Shown: piece by piece, positions 1 to 11,562 of the stretch
Layout of the letters: each line of letters starts with the position of its first letter
Position numbering within the stretch: position 1 is the stretch's first letter
Origin: Cylindrotheca closterium
Lineage: Eukaryota; Bacillariophyta; Bacillariophyceae; Bacillariales; Bacillariaceae
Reading direction: 5' to 3'
NCBI GenBank assembly: GCA_933822405.4
Contig: CAKOGP040001001.1
Location: 62,001-126,000 of the forward strand
DNA: 64,000 nt
Translations under genes and position numbers: made by a program
Notes under the pieces: model-generated
What the model was told of the DNA's origin: nothing
Seen by the model: only the letters and a program-made list of their open reading frames with translations
Databases searched by the model: none

Positions 1-1
1 A

Positions 2-1852
2 GGCAATTTTGTAGAACATGAGGACGGAGAATACTATCGATGGGTTCACGACAAGGTTCAAGAAGCGGCCCTCGACATGGAAGAAGCTCAAAGATCATCG
101 TTTTACTTTGAAGTCGGGTTCACTTTACTCAATGATCTTCCTGACGACAAACTTGAACTCTTGCTGTTTGTTGTCACAAATCTCATCAACAAGTCGAATG
201 TTCATGGACGGTTGGAATTTGCGCAACTCAACTTGAGGGCGGCCGAGAAAGCACAGCGTCTGTCTGCATTTTACAGTGGCGCCAAGTATGCAGCGAAGAC
301 TATTGAGATGTTACCCAATGAAAGGTGGAACGAGCATCGTGAATTGGCCCTGAACGCATATACCATGGGGGCAGAAATGGAAGTGGCGACGGGGAATGTT
401 GAGATTGCCGAAGAATACTGCGATGTGATTCTGAAGAGAGATGATTACACGGCACTGGAAAAATTCCGCTTGTACATGGTGAAGATTAATATACTGTGCT
501 TCGTCAATGTAAGATACCGAGAGGCCATTGATTTCAGCCTTGAGGTTCTGAAAGAGTTCGACTGCAAACTTGTCCATACTCGCCTCCTCCTCCCCGTGCA
601 CGCAATTCGATCGGTACAAAAGACGATAAAACTCGCGAAGAAAACCACAAAGGCAGAATACCAGGCTTTGAAGCCTTCCGATAATGTCAAACTTGAGGCA
701 ACCATGACCATATTGGGACGAATGAACTATGCATGTGCCCAGTTGCCGAGTCCGCTTCTTTTGGCCTTGTCGACAACAAAGATGGTGAACATGACGTTGG
801 AACACGGTCTGTTTTCGTTTTCGGGAGCTGCCCAATGTATTTTGGGTATGGTTAGCTTGGCGGCGTTAGGGGACGTTCAATCCGCTACTTACTTTGCGGA
901 GACCGGTGCCCTGATGCAGAAGTCCATACCATCGACACACTTTTTAGCTACGACAGTCTTGGTATCACACCAGCTAATTTTGCCATGGTCTTCTCCCCTC
1001 GCGATTTGTCGGCCAAAACTGCTTGAAGGATACACGGAAGGCATGAGAACTGGTAACCTTTCTGATGGCATTTGGTGTTTGGTTGCTCACACTCTCTTCA
1101 TGCCGATACAAATGGGAATGCGCTTACAAACCATCGACAGCAATATGCAAATGCATATTCGAGTGATTGAAGATTTGAAACAATCAAATCATGTTGACTT
1201 CATTCGACTTTTTGTGCAAATATTGTCAGATCTGATTGGAGAGTCGGATCAATCGACAGTGATGAGTACAAATAGTGTGTTTAGTGACGAGGACGGTATC
1301 AAAGCGAAGAATCGCCGTGCTGTGTTGTCTCTCGCGAATTATATTTTAATGGTATACTCTAGCGATTTTGAGGAAGCAGCGAAGCTTTCTCTAACAAAAG
1401 GAGGGGTGTACCAGAATCATTTCAAAATGGATTCAATGGGGGCTTATGAATCATTCCTGAGGGGAGTGGCGCTTTTCGCAATGGCGAGGAAAACTAAGAA
1501 GCGACGATACCGAAATCCTGCCGCTAAAGTCCTCAAGTACATCGCAAAGCTTAGAAAAGAAGGAAATCCAAACGTCCAACCCTATTTCACACTGCTCAGT
1601 GCAGAACAAGCAGCTCTGAACAAGGACACCGGACGGGCCAAGAAGTTGTATCAGGAAACCATTGTGTATGCTGCCAAAACGGGTCAACTGAATCACGCTG
1701 CTCTCTCCAATGAACGGTACTCCGACTTTTTGTTGAACGAGCTCCATGATTCACAAGAAGCAAAGTATCGAATGGATGAAGCTATACGCTTCTACGAGGA
1801 CTGGGGCGCGTATGCCAAAGCTGATAGACTGAAAGGTTTAAGTATTTTTTGA
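2..1852 (+). CDS. STAND/AAA-type ATPase with helical repeats, C-terminal 616 residues (5' end outside the window)
   Basis: The frame is open from base 2, so the gene enters from the left edge. The visible part begins with a YYRWVHDKVQEAAL motif, which in the paralogue at 14036-17338 follows the ATPase domain by about 200 residues. What remains is all alpha-helical, TPR-like sequence (for example RAAEKAQRLSAFY, and ALNKDTGRAKKLYQETIVYA near the end). Similarity by eye is very high along the whole length and reaches about 100 bases past the stop codon, so the two arose by segmental duplication. The family resembles the ATPase-plus-helical-repeat part of bacterial multidomain serine/threonine kinase-histidine kinases, where the same FAHD-V-QAA motif follows the NTPase. 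A kinase or histidine-kinase module is not visible here. A signalling or regulatory scaffold role is an inference. Confidence 0.85.
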   Translation, partial: GNFVEHEDGEYYRWVHDKVQEAALDMEEAQRSSFYFEVGFTLLNDLPDDKLELLLFVVTNLINKSNVHGRLEFAQLNLRAAEKAQRLSAFYSGAKYAAKTIEMLPNERWNEHRELALNAYTMGAEMEVATGNVEIAEEYCDVILKRDDYTALEKFRLYMVKINILCFVNVRYREAIDFSLEVLKEFDCKLVHTRLLLPVHAIRSVQKTIKLAKKTTKAEYQALKPSDNVKLEATMTILGRMNYACAQLPSPLLLALSTTKMVNMTLEHGLFSFSGAAQCILGMVSLAALGDVQSATYFAETGALMQKSIPSTHFLATTVLVSHQLILPWSSPLAICRPKLLEGYTEGMRTGNLSDGIWCLVAHTLFMPIQMGMRLQTIDSNMQMHIRVIEDLKQSNHVDFIRLFVQILSDLIGESDQSTVMSTNSVFSDEDGIKAKNRRAVLSLANYILMVYSSDFEEAAKLSLTKGGVYQNHFKMDSMGAYESFLRGVALFAMARKTKKRRYRNPAAKVLKYIAKLRKEGNPNVQPYFTLLSAEQAALNKDTGRAKKLYQETIVYAAKTGQLNHAALSNERYSDFLLNELHDSQEAKYRMDEAIRFYEDWGAYAKADRLKGLSIF

Positions 1853-4800
1853 ACTTTGGTTCATATTCATAAGCTCTTCATCCAAGTGCGGGGCAAGTAT
1901 TGCGACACCAAAAAAGATTTGGTCTGAGCTCTCGAGCACCCATCTGGATACACCCGCCCCACAAAATAACTCATCTTGATATGAAGTATCATTGAAAGCA
2001 GAAGATGTGGGCTTGGAATCAATTGCTACTCTGGATTTTGTTTGTAACACGATAAAATACCATAGCACACTAAAAAAGAATGTGTAAGAACAGGCAGTAT
2101 CAGACAATAGATTGCCCCAGCACCTTTTACTCCACCTTCCGCTTTAGATGTTCGCGCCTGCGATGCCAACCCCGTCACATGGGGTAAATAAATTATAGAC
2201 GTCACCAAATAAATTAATGTTCCATTCTCACACCCTTTACTCTGGGTTGTTTCTTCTTCACGGCACGTTACGCACTGGCTATTCAGCTTCTGTTTCTTGG
2301 ACATGCCTGCATAGCTCCACCACCCATAGTCATCACTCCTCCTGTGTGACTCTTAAAATCAGGGTGCACTGTGAAAGACGCATTGACAAAACTACATTTG
2401 TAAATGACAAAGAGAATGAGAAGCCTTTCGATTCTCATTCTCATTTCATTCAAAATCTGGAGAACGAAATCAAGAATCACACCTGTCCATCAGCACAATG
2501 AACATCCAACAACAACGTAAATCTGCATCAACACGCTGAACATGCAATAAATACTTTTGAAGTAGACTTTATTCCATGAGTCCTTGAATTTTTTAAATGG
2601 ATTGTTTTGCCTGGTCTCCAAAACCTGTGTCGCTGGCATGCATTGTTTGTTTCTGTTTCCGCTGTCGTCTTTCAGTATTTGGTTCAATCTTGCGTTCACT
2701 GTTCAACTATAATCACTACAAACATTATATGTCTGCATATTTCCTTCTAAATGCTCTTACGGCCGTTGAATCCTGATCCTTTGTGATCCGCTCTGTTCAC
2801 ATTATTTTCACCATGTCTAGGAGGTGCTGCACTGAAAAGTAATGGAGCCAATACATCTCTGTTGCATACCATGCAGCCCACAACAAACAAAAACATCACC
2901 CTCGATGGATACAAAACAAACAAAACAAATGAAATGAAACAAAACGAAATGAAACAAGAACAAAGATACTGATGTAAATGTAAGTTTTACATGGCAACAT
3001 CTCGGACTTTATTGTGGAATTTTCTCAAACATGGCTCACTGCAAAACCTGTACAAGTTGGTGGCATCGGCATCAGCATCGCTTTTGTCAAACCATCCTCT
3101 CTGAAAGGAACATATCCCATGAGCGGGGATACCACTAGACTTGAAATGGTGCGCTCCTGGTCCTTCAAGTGCCAACGATTCACCTTTGCTTCCAGCACAT
3201 TCACATTTGCCCACTCTTGATGGCATTTGATAAGGCCGGAATCCCATTGCCAAGCATATCAATCCGCCACTGGACGTATCTGGACGAGGTCTCCGCATGC
3301 TGGGCACTACAGAGCAATGCGTTTGGTATATTCTTACGCCATGCTGATGAGGGCAAAGGACCGCCAGGAGTATTATGTTGGCGCTCTTTTGTGAAGAACA
3401 TACTGGATGGCATTTTTTCCATTTTCTACACCACTTCTTCATCACTTGAATCAACAATCAACACTGTTCTGCACTGGCTGGTCCATGGGGTTATCGATAA
3501 TTTGATTTGATGCCTGTCGTCTCTGCTGAGAAGATCACTGCAATAAGCACTCATTGCTGCTGTTCTAGATTGCGGATATGTTGTCAAACCGATTACTGTT
3601 TGACAGCTCGCCTTTTACCATGAACCATTGGACCCATCAGAGATACCCAGCAGAGATGCGAAAGAAAGCTTTTGGTCATCAATCCAGAATTGGACTGAGG
3701 ACAGAACACTAGTAGCGGCTTCTGTCACGACAGAAAGCAGGGATGTGCTTGAGCAGTTCAAGTTTTGTTGCTATGACTTCACAGCCGAAGGACTCTATAT
3801 TATAATGTAGCATATTAATTGATTGTAAACCGTTTACTATGAACGCAACTAGCAGTTTTTATGATCCATGTTGGCTTTTCCTCTAGAAGCAACCCCTAGG
3901 ACGATAACCAAACTATCCATTTCCCCCCTTCTAGCTGGCGTATAAGTATCAGATCGACAGCCGTTTTGGTATTTTTTGAAATCCTACATGTCAGCCAATG
4001 GAGGGCCTTGTGCACCACTTCACACCCAAACAACGGAAAATGGAAAAACTTCACAATCATCATTTTTATCAAACTATTTTAGGTCTTTCCAAGATATGCC
4101 TAGGCATTGTTACTTCATCTCATCCACCATACTGGAAGGAGAATTTTCAGCGCCGTCTCATTGCCGGGGCAGGGCATTGAAGGATGTGCGATGTAGGCCC
4201 TTGCCAGAATCATCGCCTATTTTGGGAAGAACTTCTTGATGATGTAGTTCGAAGAGGAGTTGAAGAGGATAGTCCTGTCACTGTGCACAATAGGTGGTAC
4301 CGATGGAGGTATCATGTTTCCTCCAGAGGCTGTATGTCCCTGAGCTGGCTGGGTGCCTCCCGTGTATGGCTCCTCTCATCAGCGATCTTGGAGTGAAATA
4401 TACCGCATGATTGTCTTTATTGTGATTAAAAACATCAAACGATATCCAGTGACTTCTACCCATGATGAAGTATGTTTATTCAGTGAGAGGACGTACAGAC
4501 ATTACCGTATATGGGGGTTTCCGCCGGTCACCACATGTACAGTCCAAACCAAGATCAGACCGGATATTGTTGAAAATCCGTAGCCGTGGTAGAGAACGCT
4601 GTGATCGATCGAGTTGGATACCAGTTTGACTTAATCGACTACACATCCAACCAAAATTACAAGAGGCAAGGCCTCCATCTCGTACGATAAGACCTGGTTT
4701 TGATTACAAATCTTGATATTTTAATATGTATTATTGTTTAATCTACATAGACTAGAGGTATACGCAACAAAAGTTGCAAATTTCGGTCTAGAATACATGG

Positions 4801-5532
4801 AATTTCCAATCAGCCAATCAAGGCTCCTGAAATGTTGGGAATGGGTCAACAGAAAAACAGACCAAGGAATCTCATTTCTGCCGCACCATTACAAAAAAAA
4901 CACCCAAAAACGATACATATAGGTATATTGATCACTTTTGTAGTGGTCCTACCGTGCCTGGTTACCGACATGGCGACTGGGACACATTCCTGGGATATTC
5001 TGGATTGAATGCCAAATTGACCCCAGGTCAAGTAGCTGCAGCTCAATCACTTCCACCTTGAAATCTCCCATTCCAAGGTGCCAAACCTTGTTAGAATAAA
5101 GAAGATTGAGGAAATTAGGTCAACAATTTCAACAAACTTACAATATTTTTTTACACCAGTTTGGCCACATGATTCTTGATCTAGGACGAATCATTGCCTT
5201 GGTCCCAAAAAATCTAAACTCTAGGCATCCAAGAGAGACTCTGGTGTGTTGTTGGATGGATAGCTGTCTAAATGGCGGCCAGGGGGACCTCCAGAGCGGT
5301 AGAGAACCGACAGCACAAAGGAAGGAAATCGCAAAATCTTTCCAAATTAAACAAAGAAAGTGAACCAATAATGGTCTGCTGTTGTATCAGATACCAATAT
5401 ACCACTATATACCTTGGAGCTTGGCGATCTCTGCATGTGTGGCCTTCTGTGGACCCCAAAGAGCAAGCTGACCGAAACAGTTCTAACAACGCTTGTTGAT
5501 TGTGGCATGATTGGGGTAAAACCTAAATTGAA
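1853..5532. other. Long stretch with no convincing gene
   Basis: The first 100 bases are still similar to the 3' flank of the paralogous ATPase gene at 17339-17440. After that only short open frames occur on both strands. Two places look like old coding remnants: 3000-3460, where two overlapping minus frames read like protein in pieces, and 3628-3810, a 60-codon plus frame rich in Ser and Glu. Neither could be assigned to a family. A run of A-rich direct repeats of the type AAACAAAACAAATGAAATG lies around 2915-2960. Confidence 0.5.
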
Positions 5533-5865
5533 TCACGGCTCATGGCGTAGTATATATATCAAAAGTGTCTGCCGTAGCATCTGAATCCACCTATTCTTCT
5601 TGTGGAGCCCAAGCCATGACATAGACGTGTTTTTGACGAATTTTGCCACTTGATGAACTCGATGGAGAATATGCACAAAGAAACCTCGATATTGATCACC
5701 AGATGATTCCATAACCTTAAGTAGTATAACGCCAGAAGCAACCTCTGCTGGAATTTTCAAGTACTTGGTGCCTTGAGACTTCGTGGGCTCCCAAAACCAT
5801 AATAATTCTTCGTTTTGGACGTTGATGGTGGGCTTCAGTGGTCCAAAGAAACAAACGAGGCCAGA
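5533..5865 (-). other. Unassigned open frame of 110 codons, possible gene fragment
   Basis: On the minus strand a frame is open from an in-frame TGA (bases 5866-5868) down to a stop at 5533. It reads like real protein, with aromatic and charged residues spread evenly (for example LLWFWEPTKSQGTKYL, then GVILLKVMESSGDQYRGFF). It contains no ATG near its beginning. It may be the last exon or a remnant of a decayed gene, possibly mobile-element derived, but I recognise no family motif. The region between it and 6363 holds no other coding signal. Confidence 0.25.
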
Positions 5866-6362
5866 TCACGTCATAGAAACAGGATAGCTTATGTAAAGAT
5901 ACAGCTACTGTCAGCTGTGCATCAATTTTCTTGCAGTCGGTGATGACTGCAAGTGCCTCAAAGCTTACCATCGTGGTGAAATCAAATTCATCATCCTTTT
6001 TGGTGGATTTTGACCGTTTGGATTCATCTCACATCTCCACTTTTTTCGATATTATACTAGTGTGATATGTTAGGAAGCGAATTGTGCGATAAAATGGAGA
6101 TGACCGATGTTTTGTTGATGTCAACAAGGGGTCGGAAGGTCGATGATGAAAATGGCTTTGGTGGATTGGCACAAAACCCACAAAATTCTACGAGGGCGCG
6201 AGAACAAATTGAAAGTACTATTTTAGGCTGAATACGTGACGTGGCCTACCAGTTTTACGTATTTCCACTGCATGTGTCAGAATTTTGATTTGGACTATAT
6301 ATTCAATATGTATTGTGTTCCGTAACAGAACATGGCGTTGAGCACCACTTCAATACAAGCAC

Positions 6363-7145
6363 ATGTCACGTATTACTCGCCCAGCGCATCGCAACAAGCG
6401 ATGGAAATCGCAAGAGTTTGTTTTATTCGTGTCTATCTGCATTTGTTTGGGACTCTTGGTACTTCTGCATCAGAATTTAAAGTTGAAGGGTGGGACAAAA
6501 GTAAAACCTGAAAGTGCTCTCATAAACATGGAGATGGGCGATGTTATTTACTCAGTGTACGGCGAGACCCGCCATGTGCCGTACTATCATTGCGCTTCCA
6601 ATTTCTCTCCGGACCAAAGTCATCATGTGGTTTTGCTTCACGCCGCCCGTTTCACAAAGGAGGACTGGAAGTCGTCTGGAATTTTTGAGACTCTGTGCAG
6701 TAGTCCGCATGTGTCAGTGTCAGCTATGGATCTCTCAATTAAGGCAGGTCACCGAGATATAGCAGGAATGCTATCCGCCATGAAGGAAGAAGCTCAAATA
6801 AATCTGCCTGTCACGTTGATAACACCTTCTGCCTCCGGGATGGGCATTGTAGATTGGATGTCGAACGGTAGACTTCCTGATTTGCCCAAGTACGTCCAGA
6901 AATGGATTCCAGTGGCTTGTTTTGCCGTATCCGCAGCCACTGAGGATCAGCTGGCGCGTTTGTCACGACTCGAACACTTCGATGTATTGGCGATTTTTGG
7001 AAGTAAAGATCGTGGGGGAAGGGACATATCTACGAGGTTGGAGGATTATGTCGGAGCAAGATCACTGGAGCTTGATGGCGGACATGCATGTTACCTTGAT
7101 AGTCCACATGAATTCTCTACTGCAGTCTTGAAGTTCTTGGGTTGA
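6363..7145 (+). CDS. ABHD14-like alpha/beta hydrolase, membrane anchored
   Basis: A 260-residue alpha/beta-hydrolase that matches the ABHD14 (CIB) family in length and motifs. A single hydrophobic segment near residues 19-36 suggests a type II signal anchor, as in ABHD14A. The strand with VVLLHAARF corresponds to the HG-type oxyanion strand. The nucleophile elbow reads SASGM with Ser158 in the family position, the acid is Asp216 in FGSKD, and the base is His241 in GGHACYLDSP, which is a strong family signature. All three catalytic residues are present, so an active hydrolase or deacylase is likely; the substrate is unknown (mammalian ABHD14B has been reported to act on acetylated lysine). The start is the ATG at 6363, just upstream of the anchor. 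It is convergent with the SET/spermidine synthase fusion gene. Confidence 0.8.
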   Translation: MSRITRPAHRNKRWKSQEFVLFVSICICLGLLVLLHQNLKLKGGTKVKPESALINMEMGDVIYSVYGETRHVPYYHCASNFSPDQSHHVVLLHAARFTKEDWKSSGIFETLCSSPHVSVSAMDLSIKAGHRDIAGMLSAMKEEAQINLPVTLITPSASGMGIVDWMSNGRLPDLPKYVQKWIPVACFAVSAATEDQLARLSRLEHFDVLAIFGSKDRGGRDISTRLEDYVGARSLELDGGHACYLDSPHEFSTAVLKFLG

Positions 7146-7776
7146 GAGCCATACATGATTGCAGCGTTTATTCATGTGGATACGAGTAGGTCGAAGAGAC
7201 ATCTACAACTGAGTTCTGCTTTATTCTCGCGTATCTTTCCCTTTCTAGGGCCTTGTTCCCATATCAAATTTTCCATTGCTGAAACAGCGCGAGCATTTTC
7301 TTTGTGAATTTGTTTCGCCGTCTTTGCCATATTTCGTATATTTCGCACAGGGGCCAAGTCTTCTTTTTCTTGCATTTCATAGGTTGGGGAGCTTCCAAAA
7401 GATGCAAAGAACAGTGCCGTCTTTACATTATGTGCGCCGAGCAAAGCATTAATCTTGCCAAACCATACATCATTATTGGAGGATACTGAAGATCATGCGG
7501 AGAAATTTGATCTATAGAAAGTGGTGGTAAATGTACTTCATCTTATATTAATCACTATGGAATGTGGAAGGTGAGATCGATGACAAGCTATCAATCTGAA
7601 CCTTGCCACAATTATCACAGGAGAAAAGTGTATTCGCTTCGAAAGCATGTCGTAAAACTCTTTCCATAAAATTTCTTGCAGTTTTACATCACTCGAGCAG
7701 CCTACCGGTACATTTTGTAAACTGGCATTTTTGCCTCACGCACATCATAAAAATCATTTCAATAAATGGAACCGTC
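7146..7776. other. Region between two convergent genes, no gene seen
   Basis: This stretch lies between the 3' ends of the hydrolase gene and the minus-strand fusion gene. It is AT-rich and holds only short frames without protein-like character. Presumably it carries both 3' untranslated regions and terminators. One TACCGGTA palindrome occurs near 7703. Confidence 0.5.
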
Positions 7777-10700
7777 TTACCGATAGAGAGTTTCGCTTGA
7801 AAAAAGTACAACTCTTCCAGTTCCACGTGGTTGATCGTCTCGGAGGTACTGAGATAAACCTGATAGCTCAATAAACCTCTGACCAAATCCATTCGCTCGT
7901 TCTTCACTTTGGTCCGTTGAAAACAGATTCACATCAACATGCTTCTGCCCATCCCACACCAACACAGCCAATCCCTCGTCAAACTTCGACACAAAAACCT
8001 CACCGTCTCCTACGTCTGAGTACTCCTGTTCCCAAGTTGTATTATAGTGTATTTCTTTCAAGGTAGCCAGGAACACACTTTTGAGGTCGTAAAATGATGG
8101 CATATCACCTTCATCGGAACTGAACCATTCAAATTGAAAAATACTCTGTCGCCCAAGTGCTACAGAATTCTTTGCTTGTTCACTCGCAGTTTCTCTGTCA
8201 TAAGCGGAGTCAGGGAAAATCTTGAACGCATAATCCGGGTCATAGTACTGGGCCCCACCGGTGATTCTCCTCATATCAACAGTATATTGCGAAAGTTTGG
8301 ATCGAAGATTCCCTTCGAGTTGGTGTAAATGCAGGAAACTGTTCTGGCCTCGAATAATAAGATCCAATCCAAGATTACGATGAGCCCTCTTCAACGAGAC
8401 CTCCGTTCGGAACAATGGTAAACCATGTTTTTCCTTCCGATACTGCTCTAAAAACTCTCGACGCCACAACTCAGAGCCCAAATCTCTTATCAGAGAAACA
8501 AACACATGCTCCTCCGATACAAAACGATCTCGATTCTCAGGATAGCTCATTATGCTAGTCATGATCTGGGCCATCTGCCGTGGCGCCGATTGGTCCAAAA
8601 CTACCATGTCTACTTCTTCCATCGTGTCTATCGTGTCTCTGGTTAGAAGGTCTTCAACTTCCTTCTCGCACTCATACATCTGGGAATACATAATTAGATC
8701 CTCCGTCACGTTCTTCAGACTACGGCAAGCCCAAATCGGAACAACTGTCTTCAGACGGCCATCGGCAACCAAGATATCAACACTTCCACACTTTTCCTCA
8801 TCCTTGAACCCACAGAGGACTGCAGCCTTTAGATTTGGCTTCCCAGCTACCAGATCTACGGTTTGCAGCAGTGCAATACCCATCGCCTCGGCCTCATCTG
8901 TTTTGCCATCGTAAGTCACAACCTCAGTTGAACAGTTTCGCTGTTGCGACACTTGAATGCCAATCACATTCTTGTCCGAATCGGCAGTGTTGGAACCAAA
9001 CATACCTCCTGCCACAATCCGATATGATGAGATATTATCACTGGAGAGAGCCTCCTTCAAGACCGAGCGAAGCAGTGACGACTTATCAAATGCCCCCCAA
9101 AGATGAATGTCCAGCGCACAATACTTCCGCTCCGCCCATAATCGAGCAATGATGTAGCCTTCCTTCATCAGAACCACTATTGTGCCATCTGTATCAGAAA
9201 ATGACAACGCTGGTGACAATCCAACATCCACAGCAAGACTATAGATTGAGGATTCCAAGTCTTCCGTCGAGGAAATGAAAGCCTCCTCCACCTCCAAAAT
9301 TTCCAAAATTCCAGCTTTTTTTCCCTGCTGCGTCGTCACGCTTCCCTTTTTGAGGATACACTTGCCCTGCTCCGTGGCGTTATTTTTGCGATAGTCGTGA
9401 AAGTACTTAAACCGATCGGATGGATCATCGAGCGGTTCCAAGAGAAGCTGTTCGATTTCAGGGCGTTCCTTGACGGGATGGTGCAAAAAGTCAACCTTGT
9501 TGCTTCCCATCACAAGCACCTGTGTGCAGATCTTAGGTGTACCGTAGAATATGTGAATCGTGTGGTCGAAAAAGTTACTGAATTGATCAATGTATGGTTC
9601 GTTCTTCACCATGATACCCTCCGGCTTCAGTAACAACGCGAGAGCAGAGAAGATATCGAGCTCGCCAGTTACCGACATGGACATCACAGTTTCAGAGAGA
9701 TCTACAAGCACTAGGTCAAATGATCCCCAATAATCCTGCGGCAGCAATGGTAGGCTCTTTGTCGCATCTCCATACCACCACTCTACTCTCTCTTCGTCCC
9801 AGTGAGGTTGTGATTTGAAGTAGTTGAAGCTCTTTCTTGTAACTTGCTGGTCAAGTTCGAGGCCGACGACCTTCTCTAGCTCGGGAAATTTGAGTACCTC
9901 ATGTAAGAGCATTGCATCTCCACCGCCGACAAAGATGACGCGTTTGATTTCATCAATGTATCGAGCGGGGAAGTGGACAAAGAACTCATGGTAGTGTGGT
10001 CGGTAAGATGAACATATTTGCAGTGTAGTTTCCAGGTTCATGCAAATATCTCCGTCGCTTTCACGCTCCCAGAAAGATAAGAGTTGATAATTCGTTTGTA
10101 TCTCATCAATTCTTGGGTAGTCGACGTATTCAATGATCTGAGATGAACTACAGTACGGTTCAATATATTCGATGTCATCCTCCTCCCATCCCAAATCATG
10201 ATAGTGCACTTCATAGAGCTCCAGAAGATCTGCAGCACAAGCACCTTCTAGTAGCGATTGACCAGGTTTGCATGGATTGATATTTTCGGAATTGACTAGT
10301 GATTGGATTGCGTAAACGAGCGAATTCCCCACTGCCTCGCAATACTTCCAGATAGCATTCCATTGGTGTTGTGGAATATTTTCAGGTTTCTCAATCGAGT
10401 ATTCCACATTTTTGTAGCGGTGTAGACGCTGGAGATGCTTGCGAAAAATGCGGCGCACATAGTTTTTCCCGTCGTCCTGGAACTCAAGGTCGTCTGTCCA
10501 TTTCACCTGAACGGTTCCATCGGAATTTTCTACGATTGTGAACTGAAGATCCGGCTCAAGAGTTTGAGAGAACATGTTTCCATCTTTGTCTGTAGCAATT
10601 TTCATAGAGGGCTTGTAGGTCCAGCGTTGAGGGAATCTTTCAACGACACCACGATCACGAAAGATTTCTGGCAAAATGAAGGTTAGAGAAGAAAGCATTG

Positions 10701-11562
10701 AGTGCACATAATATTTCATACAGTCACTTTATGAGCTGTACTTACCAGCGGTTCCGTAACCAACCCGAATGGCTTCCGGGTCGCATTCTTCGCACATATC
10801 AAAACTCTTGTGAATCTGTTCGCCCAACTGAATGGTACGGCTGGCCAATGTCTTGTGATACTTTCCCCCTTTGATCATGGTTTTTGTGTTGAGGTATTCT
10901 CCATTTCTGTGTTCAATCAAGTCGTAGAGAGGCACCATAAGTGCGGCATCCTCCCGTTGCATGACTAACTCCGCTGCCTTGAAAGTAAGCTTATCGCTGG
11001 CATCACCATCACACTCATACACCCATTCATCATGAAGCATAAAAGTTGCTGCCCCCGGCGGCAGCATACGATCGTCTCCCAAAATGTCTTCTAGGATAGC
11101 TTTTGCTGCGTCAGTCCATGCGCTTGGAATTTGGCCGTCATCTAAAGAAAGCAAATATTGTACATATGGAGCAAACGCCGACTTTTCACCAAGTTTAAGT
11201 TCTCTGGCAAGGTTCCTCACAGTGCCACAGTCCATGTTGTCTTCAGGGTTGTCTTGATCATCTGATGCAATAATCACACTCCAAGGAATATGAGTTAAAA
11301 CCTCATCAGCTTCAATCTTGGCTCTGGCAAAGAATGCCAAACCATCATCTTCCGTTTGGCGGATCCCAAGCTTCGGATTAACGTATCCGTGATTTTGCTC
11401 GTTCACCCACTTCACTAAATCAAAGGCAATCTCTGAATTCGCTCTTACACGAGACGATAATAAACCTACAAGGAGGAACCAGCCCTTACAGCATACCTTA
11501 ATCATTATCTGCAAAGTGGCCCGTCTTCGTTTCCCAGGGCAGCTTTGCATAATATGGCTCAT
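7777..11562 (-). CDS. SET domain - spermidine synthase-like - AdoMet decarboxylase-like fusion protein (two exons)
   Basis: Exon 1 is 10746-11562 and exon 2 is 7777-10667. The intron 10668-10745 has GTAAGT and TTTGCCAG borders, and joining it restores the SET tail YGTAEIFRDRGVVERFPQRW, giving 1235 residues. Order: hydrophobic leader (an ATG at 11505 would give a better signal peptide), SET domain about 45-290 (variant motif LIEHRNG where NH is usual), a Rossmann spermidine-synthase-like domain about 430-650 with GGGD at 520-523, LELD and GDA motifs and Asp595 in LVLVDLSE, then an AdoMetDC-like region about 750-830. There the usual processing segment, ESHISIHTWPE in bacterial SpeH, aligns with EGYIIARLWAE, so the serine that becomes pyruvoyl is Gly776 and decarboxylation is unlikely. 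A second AdoMetDC-like stretch (KHVDVNLFSTD) lies near the C-terminus. An aminopropyl- or methyltransferase role is possible; the combined function is unknown. Confidence 0.85.

Noticed and set aside
8552..9152. Overlapping plus-strand frames within the fusion gene
   Set aside because: They lie wholly inside the well-supported minus-strand coding exon and have no domain.
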